Notes under the pieces: model-generated
What the model saw: the letters and a program-made list of their open reading frames with translations, nothing else
Databases searched by the model: none
What the model was told of the DNA's origin: nothing
Shown: positions 8,021 to 16,231 of the stretch, piece by piece
How positions within the stretch are numbered: position 1 is the stretch's first letter
How the letters are laid out: each line of letters opens with the position of its first letter
Program-made: the position numbers and the translations under genes
Origin: Pseudoxanthomonas sp. CF125
GTDB lineage: Bacteria > Pseudomonadota > Gammaproteobacteria > Xanthomonadales > Xanthomonadaceae
NCBI RefSeq assembly: GCF_900104085.1
Contig: NZ_FNLD01000001.1
Coordinates: 351,048-415,047, forward strand
Reading direction: 5' to 3'
Length of the DNA stretch: 64,000 nucleotides

Positions 8021-8950
8021 TTCGTCTTCCTCAGGGCCACGCCACCAGGCGAAGCCATCCTCCGGCACCGGCACCGCATGTTCCCGTGCCTCGATGGCAT
8101 CCACGCGTCGGCCGGGGCCTTTCGCCTGCCATGCCTCCAACAGCCGCGTCACCGAATGGCGGCTCTGCGCCGCTACGCCAAGATTGCGATCCGGTTCCCA
8201 CGCATCCTTGTTGCCCCCTGCATCGTGGCGATGCGCAGCGCCATAGCTGCAACGCAGGCAGAAGGAGACGACGGAGCTGGTCCAGTCCTCGATATAACCA
8301 AGGCCCGGGGCCTGCGATTCCAGAAGATCGTTCAGATCATCCGCTTGGTCGCAACTGACGAACGCCACGAACGTCTGGAAGTCCGAAGGCGTGAGGCGGG
8401 CGAGGGCGTTGAACACCGGTACGCGACGGCCGTCGAGTTCCCGCTCGCCGGTGCTTGCGCCGTCGTGCAGCACGATGTCGCCGAAACGATGGCCGCTTTC
8501 CTGCAGCGGAACATTCAACAGCCGTGCACGCACCACATCGATACGCCGCGCGAACAATGTTTCGCCGCTGCCCCATGGATTGAGACGGACGCTTACGACA
8601 CCGAAGTCCTTCTCGATCGGACCATCGCCCTCCGGAACTTTGATAGAGCAAGCGCGCCACTGCCGACGCGCCTCGGCCCATTCGCCCAGGGCCGTTGCCG
8701 CGATGCCGGCGTTCCATTGCGACGATTCGTCGGGCTCGTCGCGGAGCTCCAGCGAACGCAAGTTGTGATGAAGCGAGGTCGGCCAATCGCGCAGGTACTT
8801 GTGCACCAAGCCTTGCATGTAGTGATAGTTCGCCCAGTCGGGGTCGGACTGCAGCAGCGCCGCGAAACGAATGGAAGCCTCTTTCAGCGCGCCCCGTTCG
8901 AATGCCGCGTAGGCTTGCTCGTGCAGATCGTCGGTATCGGGGTTCTGCAT
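8018..8950 (-). CDS. TPR-containing protein, unknown function
   Basis: A 310-residue cytoplasmic protein without signal peptide. The first 100 residues contain two to three tetratricopeptide-like repeats (EQAYAAFERGALKEASIRF, YHYMQGLVHKYLRDWPTSL, WNAGIAATALGEWAEARRQW). The rest has the pattern RLNPWGSGETLFARRIDVVR and a closing acidic tail; it matches uncharacterised TPR-linked proteins that I cannot name. TPR units suggest protein-protein contacts. It is monocistronic and convergent with the haloperoxidase-like gene. Confidence 0.75.
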   Translation of the reverse strand: MQNPDTDDLHEQAYAAFERGALKEASIRFAALLQSDPDWANYHYMQGLVHKYLRDWPTSLHHNLRSLELRDEPDESSQWNAGIAATALGEWAEARRQWRACSIKVPEGDGPIEKDFGVVSVRLNPWGSGETLFARRIDVVRARLLNVPLQESGHRFGDIVLHDGASTGERELDGRRVPVFNALARLTPSDFQTFVAFVSCDQADDLNDLLESQAPGLGYIEDWTSSVVSFCLRCSYGAAHRHDAGGNKDAWEPDRNLGVAAQSRHSVTRLLEAWQAKGPGRRVDAIEAREHAVPVPEDGFAWWRGPEEDE

Positions 8951-9059
8951 TTATCGGGAATGTGCACAAAGGAACAGCCGGGATTCTAGCCTTTGTCCCG
9001 GTTCGCTGACGCGTGGACCGGGCGGGCCGGCCGGACGGCTCGGCCCGCACAGAGGAGGG

Positions 9060-9296
9060 TCAGGCCGCTGCAGCGTGAGGCCCCTGTGCCTGCCGCGGAC
9101 GCCAGCCAAGCAGGCGGGCGGGCAGGAACAGCAGCGCCTGCAGGAACGCGAACAGTGCGGTGAAAGTGATGCCGACCAGCCGGAACGGCAAGGCGACCAG
9201 CCAGACGAGGGGCCAGAGCACCAGGACCAGCAAGGCTAGCGGCCAGCACAGGACAAAGAGAATGCACCAGGCAACCACGGCAAACAGTGTCTTCAA
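9060..9296 (-). CDS. Small two-helix membrane protein, TTG start
   Basis: A 78-residue protein that is hydrophobic almost throughout: about residues 2-40 (KTLFAVVAWCILFVLCWPLA and on) and 44-65, ending with a basic and Ala-rich tail. No motif reveals a function. The only in-frame ATG lies 30 codons upstream, and that extension is polar and not family-like. TTG 9296 is preceded by GGGAGCTCTGAG, a good site, so TTG is chosen. It lies divergent from the flotillin gene, with a repeat in between. Confidence 0.65.
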   Translation of the reverse strand: MKTLFAVVAWCILFVLCWPLALLVLVLWPLVWLVALPFRLVGITFTALFAFLQALLFLPARLLGWRPRQAQGPHAAAA

Positions 9297-9450
9297 CTCA
9301 GAGCTCCCAAACGCGTCATAGGCGCTGCCGGAGGTGGCAGCGGAGAGCAGATTGCGACCCTCGGCGTGGACTGGCAACCGGCGCACGACAAAACGCCCTA
9401 ACGACCGACCAAGCCGGGAATAGGGCGACGAAAACGTGCTTACATTGACC

Positions 9451-9539
9451 CCATAGGTTGGCCTTGGCCCACCGCCCTTGGTTCCGGCGCCAATGCGATC
9501 GGATCCATGGCGATGGTGGGCCAGGGCCCACCCTACGGG
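9451..9539 (-). repeat. Palindromic repeat element (family C), copy 2
   Basis: The reverse complement of this stretch aligns end to end with 4610-4703, including the non-palindromic middle (ATCGCATTGGCGCCGGAACC against ATTGCATTGGCGTCGGAACC). It is 5 bases shorter and diverged in one arm (CATAGGTTGGCCTTGGCCC). It lies about 40 bases before the flotillin start, so it may influence that gene's expression. Confidence 0.85.
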
Positions 9540-9580
9540 CCCCTATACTGGCCGTCCTTGCACAGACCCCAGGAACTTCC

Positions 9581-10963
9581 ATGCTCGGCACCACCCTCAT
9601 GCTGGCCGCCATCGCCGTGGCCGCCCTTATCGGCATCTCCCTGTTCTTCTGGACCATCGCCCTGCGCCGCGTGGTGCCCGTCAACGAAGTCCACATCGTC
9701 CAGACCCGCAAGAACACCGTTTCCTACGGCAAGGGCTTCGCCAGCAACACCTACTACGAATGGCCCTCGCGCATTCCGATGATCGGCCTAGTGCGGGTGA
9801 CGCTGCCGGTGTCCAACTTCTCCATCGACCTGCCGGACTACGCCGCCTACGACAAAGAGCGCGTGCCGTTCCTGGTGCATGTCATGGCCTTCTTCCGCAT
9901 CAGCGACTCCAACACCGCCGCCCAGCGCGTGGCCTCGTTCGAAGAACTCAAGGAACAACTGACCGCCATCGTGCAGGGCTCCGTGCGCACCGTGCTGGCC
10001 GCGCACGAAATAGACCAAATCATGCTGGACCGCAGCCGCTTCGGAGAAGCCTTCACCAAGGAAGTGACGCCGCAGCTGGGCGGATGGGGCGTGGAGGCGA
10101 TCAAGAACATCGAGCTGATGGACATCCGCGATTCCAAGGAAAGCGAAGTGATCCAGAACATCATGGCCAAGCGCACCTCCGGCATCGAACGCGAATCGCG
10201 GCTGGTGGTGGCCGACAACGCCCGCCAGGCCGAGATGGCCGAGATCGCCGCCAAGCGCGAGATCGAGATGTCGCGCCAGCAGGCGGCCGAGCAGGTGGGC
10301 CTGCGCACCGCAGAGAAGGAGAAGAACGTCGGCGTGGCCAACGAACAATCCTCCCAGCAGGTGAAAGTGCAGCAGCGCGAAACCGCGGCCAAGGAAATGG
10401 ACGTAGTGCAGGTAAAGAACGTGCGCGGCGCCGAGATCAACCGCGAAGTGGCGGTGATCACCGCCGCCCAGGCCAAGGAAGTGGCCATTGTGCAGGCCGA
10501 CGCGGCCAAGCAGGTGGCCATCGTCTCGGCCGAGGGCAGCAAGCAGCAGACCGTGCTCACCGCCGAGGGCAAGCTGGAAGCGGCCAAGCGCAACGCCGAG
10601 GGCATCGCGGTGGAAGGCAGCGCCAAGGGCACCGCGGAAACCGCGATCCTGATGGCGCCGGTGGACGCGCAGATCAAGCTGGCCGAGAAGATAGGCAGCG
10701 ACCAGGGCTACCAGAACTACCTGCTGGGCATCCGCAACATCGAAGCCGCACAGGCGGTGGGCACGGCCCAGGCCGAAGCGCTGAAGTCGGCCGACGTCAA
10801 GGTGATCTCCAACGCCGGTACTCCCAGCAAGGGACTGTCCAGCGTGATGGACCTGTTCTCCGCCGATGGCGGCACCGCGATCGCCAGCATGCTGGAAGGT
10901 CTGGCGCAGTCGCCCGAGGGCAAGAAGGTGCTGGAGAAATTCGCGAACAAAAAACCGGAATGA
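9581..10963 (+). CDS. Flotillin/SPFH-domain membrane protein
   Basis: A 460-residue flotillin-like protein that organises membrane microdomains. An N-terminal membrane helix (residues 3-25, LGTTLMLAAIAVAALIGISL) is followed by an SPFH/band 7 domain (about 28-190) and a long Ala/Glu/Lys/Gln coiled-coil region (190-345) with many AxxE repeats, as in flotillins. The C-terminus (345-460) carries the short oligomerisation region. ATG 9581 is chosen because CAGGAA lies 8 bases before it and because translation of the upstream extension would run through the family C repeat. No NfeD gene is adjacent, unlike many flotillin operons. Confidence 0.92.
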   Translation: MLGTTLMLAAIAVAALIGISLFFWTIALRRVVPVNEVHIVQTRKNTVSYGKGFASNTYYEWPSRIPMIGLVRVTLPVSNFSIDLPDYAAYDKERVPFLVHVMAFFRISDSNTAAQRVASFEELKEQLTAIVQGSVRTVLAAHEIDQIMLDRSRFGEAFTKEVTPQLGGWGVEAIKNIELMDIRDSKESEVIQNIMAKRTSGIERESRLVVADNARQAEMAEIAAKREIEMSRQQAAEQVGLRTAEKEKNVGVANEQSSQQVKVQQRETAAKEMDVVQVKNVRGAEINREVAVITAAQAKEVAIVQADAAKQVAIVSAEGSKQQTVLTAEGKLEAAKRNAEGIAVEGSAKGTAETAILMAPVDAQIKLAEKIGSDQGYQNYLLGIRNIEAAQAVGTAQAEALKSADVKVISNAGTPSKGLSSVMDLFSADGGTAIASMLEGLAQSPEGKKVLEKFANKKPE

Positions 10964-10991
10964 GCCCCAGACCGCGTAGGCGAAACCCCGG

Positions 10992-11115
10992 GCCGTAGAA
11001 GCGCCGTAGAGGCGCCGTAGAACCGCCGTAGGAGCGACGTAAGTCGCGAATGGATCGAACCGGAACGATTTAAGCTCATTCGCGACTTACGTCGCTCCTA
11101 CGGCGCTCCTACGGC
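10992..11115. repeat. Palindromic repeat (family A) with GCCGTAGA tandem edge
   Basis: Arms at about 11025-11050 and 11078-11104 form a near-perfect long inverted repeat (GTAGGAGCGACGTAAGTCGC and its complement). Left of it, the units GGCCGTAGAAGC, GCCGTAGAGGC and GCCGTAGAACC are iterated, and the right side ends GGCGCTCCTACGGC. The rest of the gap 10964-11280 shows no gene. Confidence 0.8.
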
Positions 11116-11280
11116 ATTGCCGGCAACGACGTGTTTTTTGAGGAATGTCGGGAAGCATTCACGAGGGGAGGGGTCGTATGCGGCCCCGAATCGGCACCCA
11201 CAATCACCTCCGCGAAACCGCTGTCGATTTAGGGTGCCCAGGATCGTCGTAGAGACGTGACCCCAGCCAAGGAATCCCGC

Positions 11281-12195
11281 ATGTCCCTGCCCAAACCCAT
11301 CACCCCGCACCTGTGGTTCGACACCCAGGCCAAAGAGGCCGCCGAGTTCTACTGCTCGGTCTTTCCGGACTCCAGCATCCAGTCCGTCGTGCAGATCCAC
11401 GACACGCCATCGGGCGACTGCGATGTAGTGTCCTTCGAACTGCACGGCCAGCCCTTCATGTCCATCAGCGCCGGGCCGCATTTCAAGTTCAACCCGTCGG
11501 TGTCGTTCTTCGTCAACTTCGATCCTTCGCGGGAAGCGGACGCGGCGGCGCGCTTGGACCGTACCTGGGCCGCGCTGATCGACGGCGGACAAGCGCTGAT
11601 GCCGCTGGACGCGTACCCCTTCAGCCCGCGCTTTGGATGGGTGCAGGACCGCTACGGCCTGTCCTGGCAACTGATACTGACCGACCCGGCCGGCGAACCA
11701 CGGCCGGCGATCGTACCGGCGCTCATGTTCACCGGCGAGGTGTGCGGCAAGGCCGAAGAAGCAGGAGCCTTCTACCGCTCGGTGTTCGAGGACTCGCAAC
11801 CCGGACAACACGTGCGCTATCCCGAAGGCGCGGCGCCGGACAAGGCCGGTACGGTCATGTTTTCGGATTTCCGCCTGGGCGAGACCTGGTTCGCCGCCAT
11901 GGACAGCGCGCATCCGCACGGCTTCGCCTTCAACGAGGCGATCTCGTTCCTGGTCCACTGCCGCGATCAAGCCGAGCTGGACCGCCACTGGGCGCAACTG
12001 TCCAGCGTGCCGGAGGCCGAACAATGCGGCTGGTGCAAAGACCGCTACGGCTTGTCCTGGCAGCTATCGCCGGTGGTGCTGGAAGAATTCATGACCTCCG
12101 GCGACCGCGCTACCGTCGACCGGGTGATGCGCGCGTTCCTGGACATGAAGAAGGTGGACATTGCGGCGATAGAAGCGGCGGGCCGGGGCAAGTAG
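11281..12195 (+). CDS. Tandem VOC (PhnB/3-dmu-9_3-mt-like) protein
   Basis: A 304-residue protein with two copies of the vicinal oxygen chelate PhnB-like domain. Copy 1 spans about 5-140 (PHLWFDTQAKEAAEFYCSVF to DRYGLSWQLILTD) and copy 2 about 150-275 (PALMFTGEVCGKAEEAGAFY to DRYGLSWQLSPVV). The repeated DRYGLSWQL ends each copy. Members of this family are related to methyltransferase UbiG-like and PhnB proteins and are of uncertain function; a small-molecule binding or dioxygenase-like role is possible. ATG 11281 begins the domain; there is a weak AAGGAATCCCGC upstream. Confidence 0.85.
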   Translation: MSLPKPITPHLWFDTQAKEAAEFYCSVFPDSSIQSVVQIHDTPSGDCDVVSFELHGQPFMSISAGPHFKFNPSVSFFVNFDPSREADAAARLDRTWAALIDGGQALMPLDAYPFSPRFGWVQDRYGLSWQLILTDPAGEPRPAIVPALMFTGEVCGKAEEAGAFYRSVFEDSQPGQHVRYPEGAAPDKAGTVMFSDFRLGETWFAAMDSAHPHGFAFNEAISFLVHCRDQAELDRHWAQLSSVPEAEQCGWCKDRYGLSWQLSPVVLEEFMTSGDRATVDRVMRAFLDMKKVDIAAIEAAGRGK

Positions 12196-12221
12196 CGAAC
12201 CCCGCCGGAGATATCGCCGCA

Positions 12222-12249
12222 GGCCGGGTTGTTTTCCTCAACCCGGCCC
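12222..12249. terminator. Bidirectional terminator hairpin
   Basis: GGCCGGGTTG and CAACCCGGCC form a stem of about 10 pairs with an 8-base loop (TTTTCCT-type) between the convergent VOC and beta-helix genes. The plus side is followed by CTTTGCGTT, only a weak T-run. Confidence 0.6.
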
Positions 12250-12256
12250 TTTGCGT

Positions 12257-13273
12257 TCACCAGGTATTGGAAACCCCGTGGTCATCCACCGGCGTGGTGG
12301 TGCCGGTGTAGGCGTTCAACGTGGCGTCGTTGGCGTAGGTATCGGTGTTGAAGTAGATGCCGGTGCCGTCGTAGTAGAGCTTGTTGTAGCCGATACGGTT
12401 CTTCTGCACCAGCGCGGCTTTGCCGCCCAGTCCGGCCATGATGCCGGTGGTCTGCTTGAAGATGCTGTTGCCTTCGATCAGATTGTCGCGCACCTGTGCC
12501 GAGGTGTAGGGGCCGGTAGGGCAGCCGCCGGTGAACTGCGGAATCATCGCGATGCCGGTAAGACCGTAATCGAATTTGTTGCTCTTGACCGTGTTGTCGC
12601 GGCTGGCGCGCAGCACCAGACCGGTGTTTTCGATCTTCAGCAACTGGTTGTCGCGGATCTCGTTCTTGCCGCTGCCGTCGAAGATATGGATGCCGTAGTC
12701 GCGGATGCCCTGCAGGGTGTTGTTCTTGAGCAGATTGTCGGAGTTGGCATGACCGCAGACGGAGATGCCGCCGACGCTTTCCAGCACCAGGTTATCGGCG
12801 ATGGTGTGCGCGCCCAATACCGGCCGGCTGGCGCCGGGGAAGGCGACGATATACACGCCCCAGCCGTTGATGTTGCGGAAATCGTTGCCCTGCAGATAGG
12901 TGCCCAGGGTGTCGCTGGCGATGACGCCGGCGTTGGTGTTGTCGAAGTCCACGCCCTGCACGGTGAGGTAGTCGGCGCGGGTGGCGTTCACTCCGGTCCA
13001 GAATCCGGTGATCCGGCCCGGGCCCAGGATGCGCACGTTGCTGGCGCTGAACACGGAAAGGCCTTCCAGGCCGACGCCGCCGCTGATGGTGTGGCCGTTG
13101 AGGCGAAGGGTGACGCCGCCGACGGGCATGTAAAGCGCGTTCCAGCCGGTGGTGCAGTGCAGGTCGGCGGTGAGGGTGGTGTCGCTGCTGATGGTGTCGC
13201 CGCAGGACAGGGCGTGGGCGTTGGGGTGCCAGGCGAAGAGGGCGGCCAGGGCCAGGGTGACGAATGCTTTCAT
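12257..13273 (-). CDS. Secreted right-handed beta-helix protein
   Basis: A 338-residue exported protein with a signal peptide of about 20 residues (ending NAHA). The rest is a parallel beta-helix of the pectate-lyase/NosD type: repeated rungs such as ASNVRILGPGRITGF, NNTLQGIRDYGIHIFDG, NQLLKIENTGLVLRASRDN. Early LHCTTGWNALYMPVGGVTLR and two Cys pairs suggest disulphides. Such proteins bind or cleave polysaccharides outside the cell; no catalytic residues could be assigned. ATG 13273 has AAGGAGCAGCA directly upstream. It is monocistronic. Confidence 0.85.
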   Translation of the reverse strand: MKAFVTLALAALFAWHPNAHALSCGDTISSDTTLTADLHCTTGWNALYMPVGGVTLRLNGHTISGGVGLEGLSVFSASNVRILGPGRITGFWTGVNATRADYLTVQGVDFDNTNAGVIASDTLGTYLQGNDFRNINGWGVYIVAFPGASRPVLGAHTIADNLVLESVGGISVCGHANSDNLLKNNTLQGIRDYGIHIFDGSGKNEIRDNQLLKIENTGLVLRASRDNTVKSNKFDYGLTGIAMIPQFTGGCPTGPYTSAQVRDNLIEGNSIFKQTTGIMAGLGGKAALVQKNRIGYNKLYYDGTGIYFNTDTYANDATLNAYTGTTTPVDDHGVSNTW

Positions 13274-13400
13274 TGCTGCTCCTTGAGGCAACGGCGGGGG
13301 CCGTTGTCTTTCCTTCAACGCAGAGGGCGGGGCAAAGCTGCCACTGCGCTGACGGAAGCGGAGCACTTGTCCGAGGACCTTGCCGTAACCGGAGTTCGTT

Positions 13401-13682
13401 TCAGCACTTGATCCGGAAACTCGGAGGAGGTTGCGGCAATCCAGCGTGGGAAAGAGCGGCCAGCAGGCGCGCGTGAAGCCGGCTTCTCTCCTTGAGGTCG
13501 GCCGCATTCCTCATCACCGACTGGGCCTCGCCGCAGAACCAGCGCCAGAAGTCGTCTTCCGAAGAGGAACGCATCCACATCCTGGGGATGTGGCTCGCGA
13601 TTTCGCTGGCCATCATGCCCATGTCGTGGCGTTTCCGACTCGGGGTTATCCGCTTGGAGTAGTCGCGGGCGATGATTCTCAT
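13401..13682 (-). CDS. Hypothetical small basic protein
   Basis: A 93-residue product that I do not recognise. It is basic at the start (MRIIARDYSKRITPSRKRHD), then MGMMASEIASHIPRMW and an acidic-aromatic core SEDDFWRWFCGEAQ, followed by helical Arg/Leu/Ala sequence. AGGA lies about 8 bases before ATG 13682; another ATG occurs at 13691. No shared operon is clear: the beta-helix gene lies 127 bases downstream on the same strand. Codon use is ordinary for the region, which supports it being real. Confidence 0.5.
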   Translation of the reverse strand: MRIIARDYSKRITPSRKRHDMGMMASEIASHIPRMWMRSSSEDDFWRWFCGEAQSVMRNAADLKERSRLHARLLAALSHAGLPQPPPSFRIKC

Positions 13683-14006
13683 GTCCATCATCCTGCAACA
13701 CTCGCCGTTAGACGGCGATGCGCGAGCGGCGGATAAACGGATGCGTGGATTTAACACCGTATTGTCTGCCGGTTCACTCTTGCCGAACACCCACCGACCG
13801 ACCGCGCGCGTTGATGGCGTCCGCTATCGCTAGCGGACGCGGGCTTCGCAACGCATTGGCGCAAGAGGGAGGACCTTGCCTTGCGGAAGCGCGCACGCGA
13901 AAGAACCGGGAATCGCTTTTACATTCCTGTCACCCGATTTTCACGGCTGCCTGCATGCGCCGTGATCGAATGGAAATTCATCCGTACCAGTTTCGGGAGA
14001 GCGAGA

Positions 14007-14258
14007 ATGAAGAAATATTCCATCGCCATTGCTTTGGCGCTGCTTCTGCCCATTTCCGGCACGGCCCTGGCTGCCGTGGTGTATGTAAGCGGACAAGGCC
14101 AGAGCTATGACCCTGGTATCGCCCTGGAGAACGCCCGCGCCGACGCCGTCACCAAATGCACGGCGCAAGCGGGGACGCCGGTGGGAGAGGTGTACAACCA
14201 CGTGACCAGAGCCAACCTCTGGCTGGCGAGTTCGATCTGGCAATGCGAGGTGCCCTGA
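14007..14258 (+). CDS. Small exported protein
   Basis: An 83-residue protein with a clear signal peptide (MKKYSIAIALALLLPISGTA, cleavage near LAA) and a mature part of about 60 residues with two cysteines (KCTAQAG and WQCEVP) that could form a disulphide. I do not recognise the family. ATG 14007 has GGGAGAGCGAGA upstream. The stretch 13794-14006 before it shows no other gene. Confidence 0.7.
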   Translation: MKKYSIAIALALLLPISGTALAAVVYVSGQGQSYDPGIALENARADAVTKCTAQAGTPVGEVYNHVTRANLWLASSIWQCEVP

Positions 14259-14329
14259 GGCACGCGAAGCGGGTTTGAATTCCTGTCGCTGCCGACATCC
14301 GGCGGTTCCGCCTCTGCGTTGCCGGCGCA

Positions 14330-14371
14330 TTGACACGGTCCATTTGTCTGACTAAAGTCAGATAAATGGAC
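14330..14371 (+). promoter_or_regulatory. Promoter and operator over the start codon of marR-gnat
   Basis: TTGACA at 14330-14335 and TAAAGT at 14353-14358 are 17 bases apart, a good sigma-70-type spacing. Transcription would begin near 14365-14366, that is at the ATG itself, so the mRNA is predicted leaderless. A 15-bp inverted repeat with 4-base spacer (14338-14352 and 14357-14371, one mismatch) covers the -10 and the start codon, as expected for an autorepressor operator of a MarR-family protein. Confidence 0.7.
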
Positions 14372-15268
14372 GAGAACCAGATCCGGCAAGTTCGCAACTT
14401 CAATCGGGCCGTCACCCAGCGGATCGGGGTGCTGTCCGACGATTACCTGGGCCGCGGCCGTCCGCTGGGCGAATCGCGGCTGTTGTTCGAAATCGGCAGG
14501 GGCGGCGCGGACCTGCGCGATCTGCGCGCACGGCTTTCGTTGGACTCCGGATATCTCAGCCGCATGCTGCGCTCGCTGGAGGCGCAGGGCCTGGTGGCTT
14601 CGCAGCGCGCCGCCGGCGATGGGCGGGTGCGGCGGGCGGCGCTGACCCGCAAAGGGTTGCGGGAGTTCGACGCGCTCGATCGCCATTCGCAGGATTTCGC
14701 GACTTCGCTGCTGGCCTCGCTGGGCCCTGCGCAGCGTGAGCGCATGACCGCGGCGATGGCGGAAGTGGAGCGGCTGATGCGCGCATCGGCGGTAACGATA
14801 GAGCCAGCCGATCCTGCCAGTGCGGATGCCCGCCTGTGCATCGAGGCGTATTTCCGCGAACTGCAGGAACGCTTCGACACGGGATTCGACCCGGCGCGCA
14901 CGGTGTCGGCCAATCCCGAAGAACTCGTGCCGCCGGCAGGGCAGTTCCTGATCGCCCGCCTGGACGGGCGTCCGGTCGGGTGCGGCGGCTTGAAGAAGAC
15001 CGGGCGCAAGCTCGGCGAAATAAAACGCATGTGGGTGGCGCCCGACGCGCGCGGTCTGGGCATCGCGCAGCGCCTGCTCGATGCGATCGAAGAACAGGCC
15101 GCGCGGATGGGCCTGGATACGCTGCAGCTGGACACCAACAGCGCGCTGACCGAAGCCCGCGCGCTGTATGCCCGCAACGGCTACCGCGAAATTCCCCGCT
15201 ACAACGACAATCCCTACGCCCACCATTGGTTCGAGAAGCGGGAGCTCAAGCACGGTGGGCCCGCTTGA
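14366..15268 (+). CDS. MarR-GNAT fusion regulator/acetyltransferase
   Basis: A 300-residue fusion. Residues 1-135 are a MarR winged helix (LRARLSLDSGYLSRMLRSLE as helix-turn-helix, then the wing AAGDGRVRRAALT). Residues 143-297 are a GNAT acetyltransferase with the acetyl-CoA loop VAPDARGLGIAQRLL and the closing ARALYARNGYREIP. The pair is known in proteobacteria as bifunctional HTH/GNAT proteins; the substrate is not known. There is no RBS ahead of the ATG, and the start lies in the palindrome described at 14338-14371, which suggests leaderless translation and autoregulation. Confidence 0.9.
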   Translation: MDENQIRQVRNFNRAVTQRIGVLSDDYLGRGRPLGESRLLFEIGRGGADLRDLRARLSLDSGYLSRMLRSLEAQGLVASQRAAGDGRVRRAALTRKGLREFDALDRHSQDFATSLLASLGPAQRERMTAAMAEVERLMRASAVTIEPADPASADARLCIEAYFRELQERFDTGFDPARTVSANPEELVPPAGQFLIARLDGRPVGCGGLKKTGRKLGEIKRMWVAPDARGLGIAQRLLDAIEEQAARMGLDTLQLDTNSALTEARALYARNGYREIPRYNDNPYAHHWFEKRELKHGGPA

Positions 15269-15302
15269 TGCCTCAACGCGGTTATGGCACTGGCTCGGAG
15301 GA

Positions 15303-15397
15303 GGTAGGAGCGACGTGAGTCGCGAAGCCCCATCCTTCCGGCACCCAACCGGCCTGCAATCCGCGCGCTTGTTTCGCGACTCACGTCGCTCCTACGC
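15303..15397. repeat. Palindromic repeat (family A)
   Basis: Arms at 15304-15326 and 15372-15396 (GTAGGAGCGACGTGAGTCGC and complement), with a spacer of about 45 bases. The element lies between the convergent GNAT fusion gene and the DUF1579 gene. Confidence 0.8.
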
Positions 15398-15450
15398 ACT
15401 GCAGAAATTTGCCGGAAGGACGCCAGGAAAAAGGGCACGACCCAACCGAA

Positions 15451-15482
15451 CCGTCATCCCGGCTTTCGCCGGGATGACGGTC
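15451..15482. repeat. CCGTCATCCCGGC hairpin (compact copy)
   Basis: CCGTCATCCCGGC, loop TTT, then CGCCGGGATGACGG: a nearly perfect hairpin of about 13 pairs. It belongs to the same family as 2441-2515. It sits between convergent genes and could serve as a transcription stop. Confidence 0.75.
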
Positions 15483-15507
15483 CATCCCGGGTTGCCTATC
15501 GGCCGCC

Positions 15508-16113
15508 TTACTGCGCGCGCTTCTTGTAGGTGATTTCCATCATCCTGGTTTCCTTGCCGTCCATGCCTGGCCCGTACATTTCGAAAACCTCGGTGCTCTT
15601 GTCGGGCCAGCGGCTGGTCATGCGCGTGGTCTGCGGCTTTTTGGTCACCGGGTCGTGATAGGTGCCGGTGTAGGTGCAAGCCAGCTTGGCGTCGCAGCTG
15701 CCTTCGCTGACCATCAGGCCGGTGCTCATGCTGTCGCTCCAGGTCGCCCAGTATTTGCCGGTGACGTTGTCGTAGCCATGCAGACCCTGGCCGTTGTAGG
15801 GCTGGCCCATCATCTGCGAGGTCACTTCCTCCACCATCACGCGATTGCCCAGGATCATCTTGCGCGTCGCGGTGCCGGTATCGGTGGTCGGTTCGGTGCC
15901 CGGGGCGTGCCAGGCTTTCACGGTCAGATCGTAGGTGCCGGCTGTCGCAGCCAGCTGCTGGTGCTGCGCGCCGGGCGTGCCGGCTTTCTGGAAGGCTTCC
16001 ATCATCGCCTGCATCTCGGGCGTCATCTTCGGCCCGGCGGCTTCCTGCGCGGCTAGGGGGCCGGCGAACAGCAGGGCGAGGGCGGTCATCGAAACGGCGT
16101 GCTTGCGGATCAT
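15508..16113 (-). CDS. DUF1579 exported protein
   Basis: A 201-residue exported protein with a signal peptide (residues 1-22, ending PLAAQ). The rest is a DUF1579 domain: HQQLAATAGTYDLTVKAWH at the beginning, LGNRVMVEEVTSQMMGQPY in the middle and repeated strands like GLHGYDNVTGKYWATWSDS. The family is of unknown function and probably a lipocalin-like beta barrel. It is last in a same-strand row with the YCII-like and DUF4287 genes, but gaps of about 118 and 91 bases make cotranscription uncertain. Confidence 0.85.
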   Translation of the reverse strand: MIRKHAVSMTALALLFAGPLAAQEAAGPKMTPEMQAMMEAFQKAGTPGAQHQQLAATAGTYDLTVKAWHAPGTEPTTDTGTATRKMILGNRVMVEEVTSQMMGQPYNGQGLHGYDNVTGKYWATWSDSMSTGLMVSEGSCDAKLACTYTGTYHDPVTKKPQTTRMTSRWPDKSTEVFEMYGPGMDGKETRMMEITYKKRAQ

Positions 16114-16231
16114 GGCGAATCTCCTTGGCTGGGACGGGAATCGAGCACGCGCACTATGTGCGCCACCCGGTGCTTAAAACACGTGAAAACGGATAGCGTG
16201 GTGGGCTGGCCGCGGCGACGCGAAGCGGGTT

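Noticed and set aside
12251-13411. Plus-strand 386-codon frame over the beta-helix gene
   Set aside because: Shadow of the beta-helix gene, which has a signal peptide and RBS; no motif in the plus frame.
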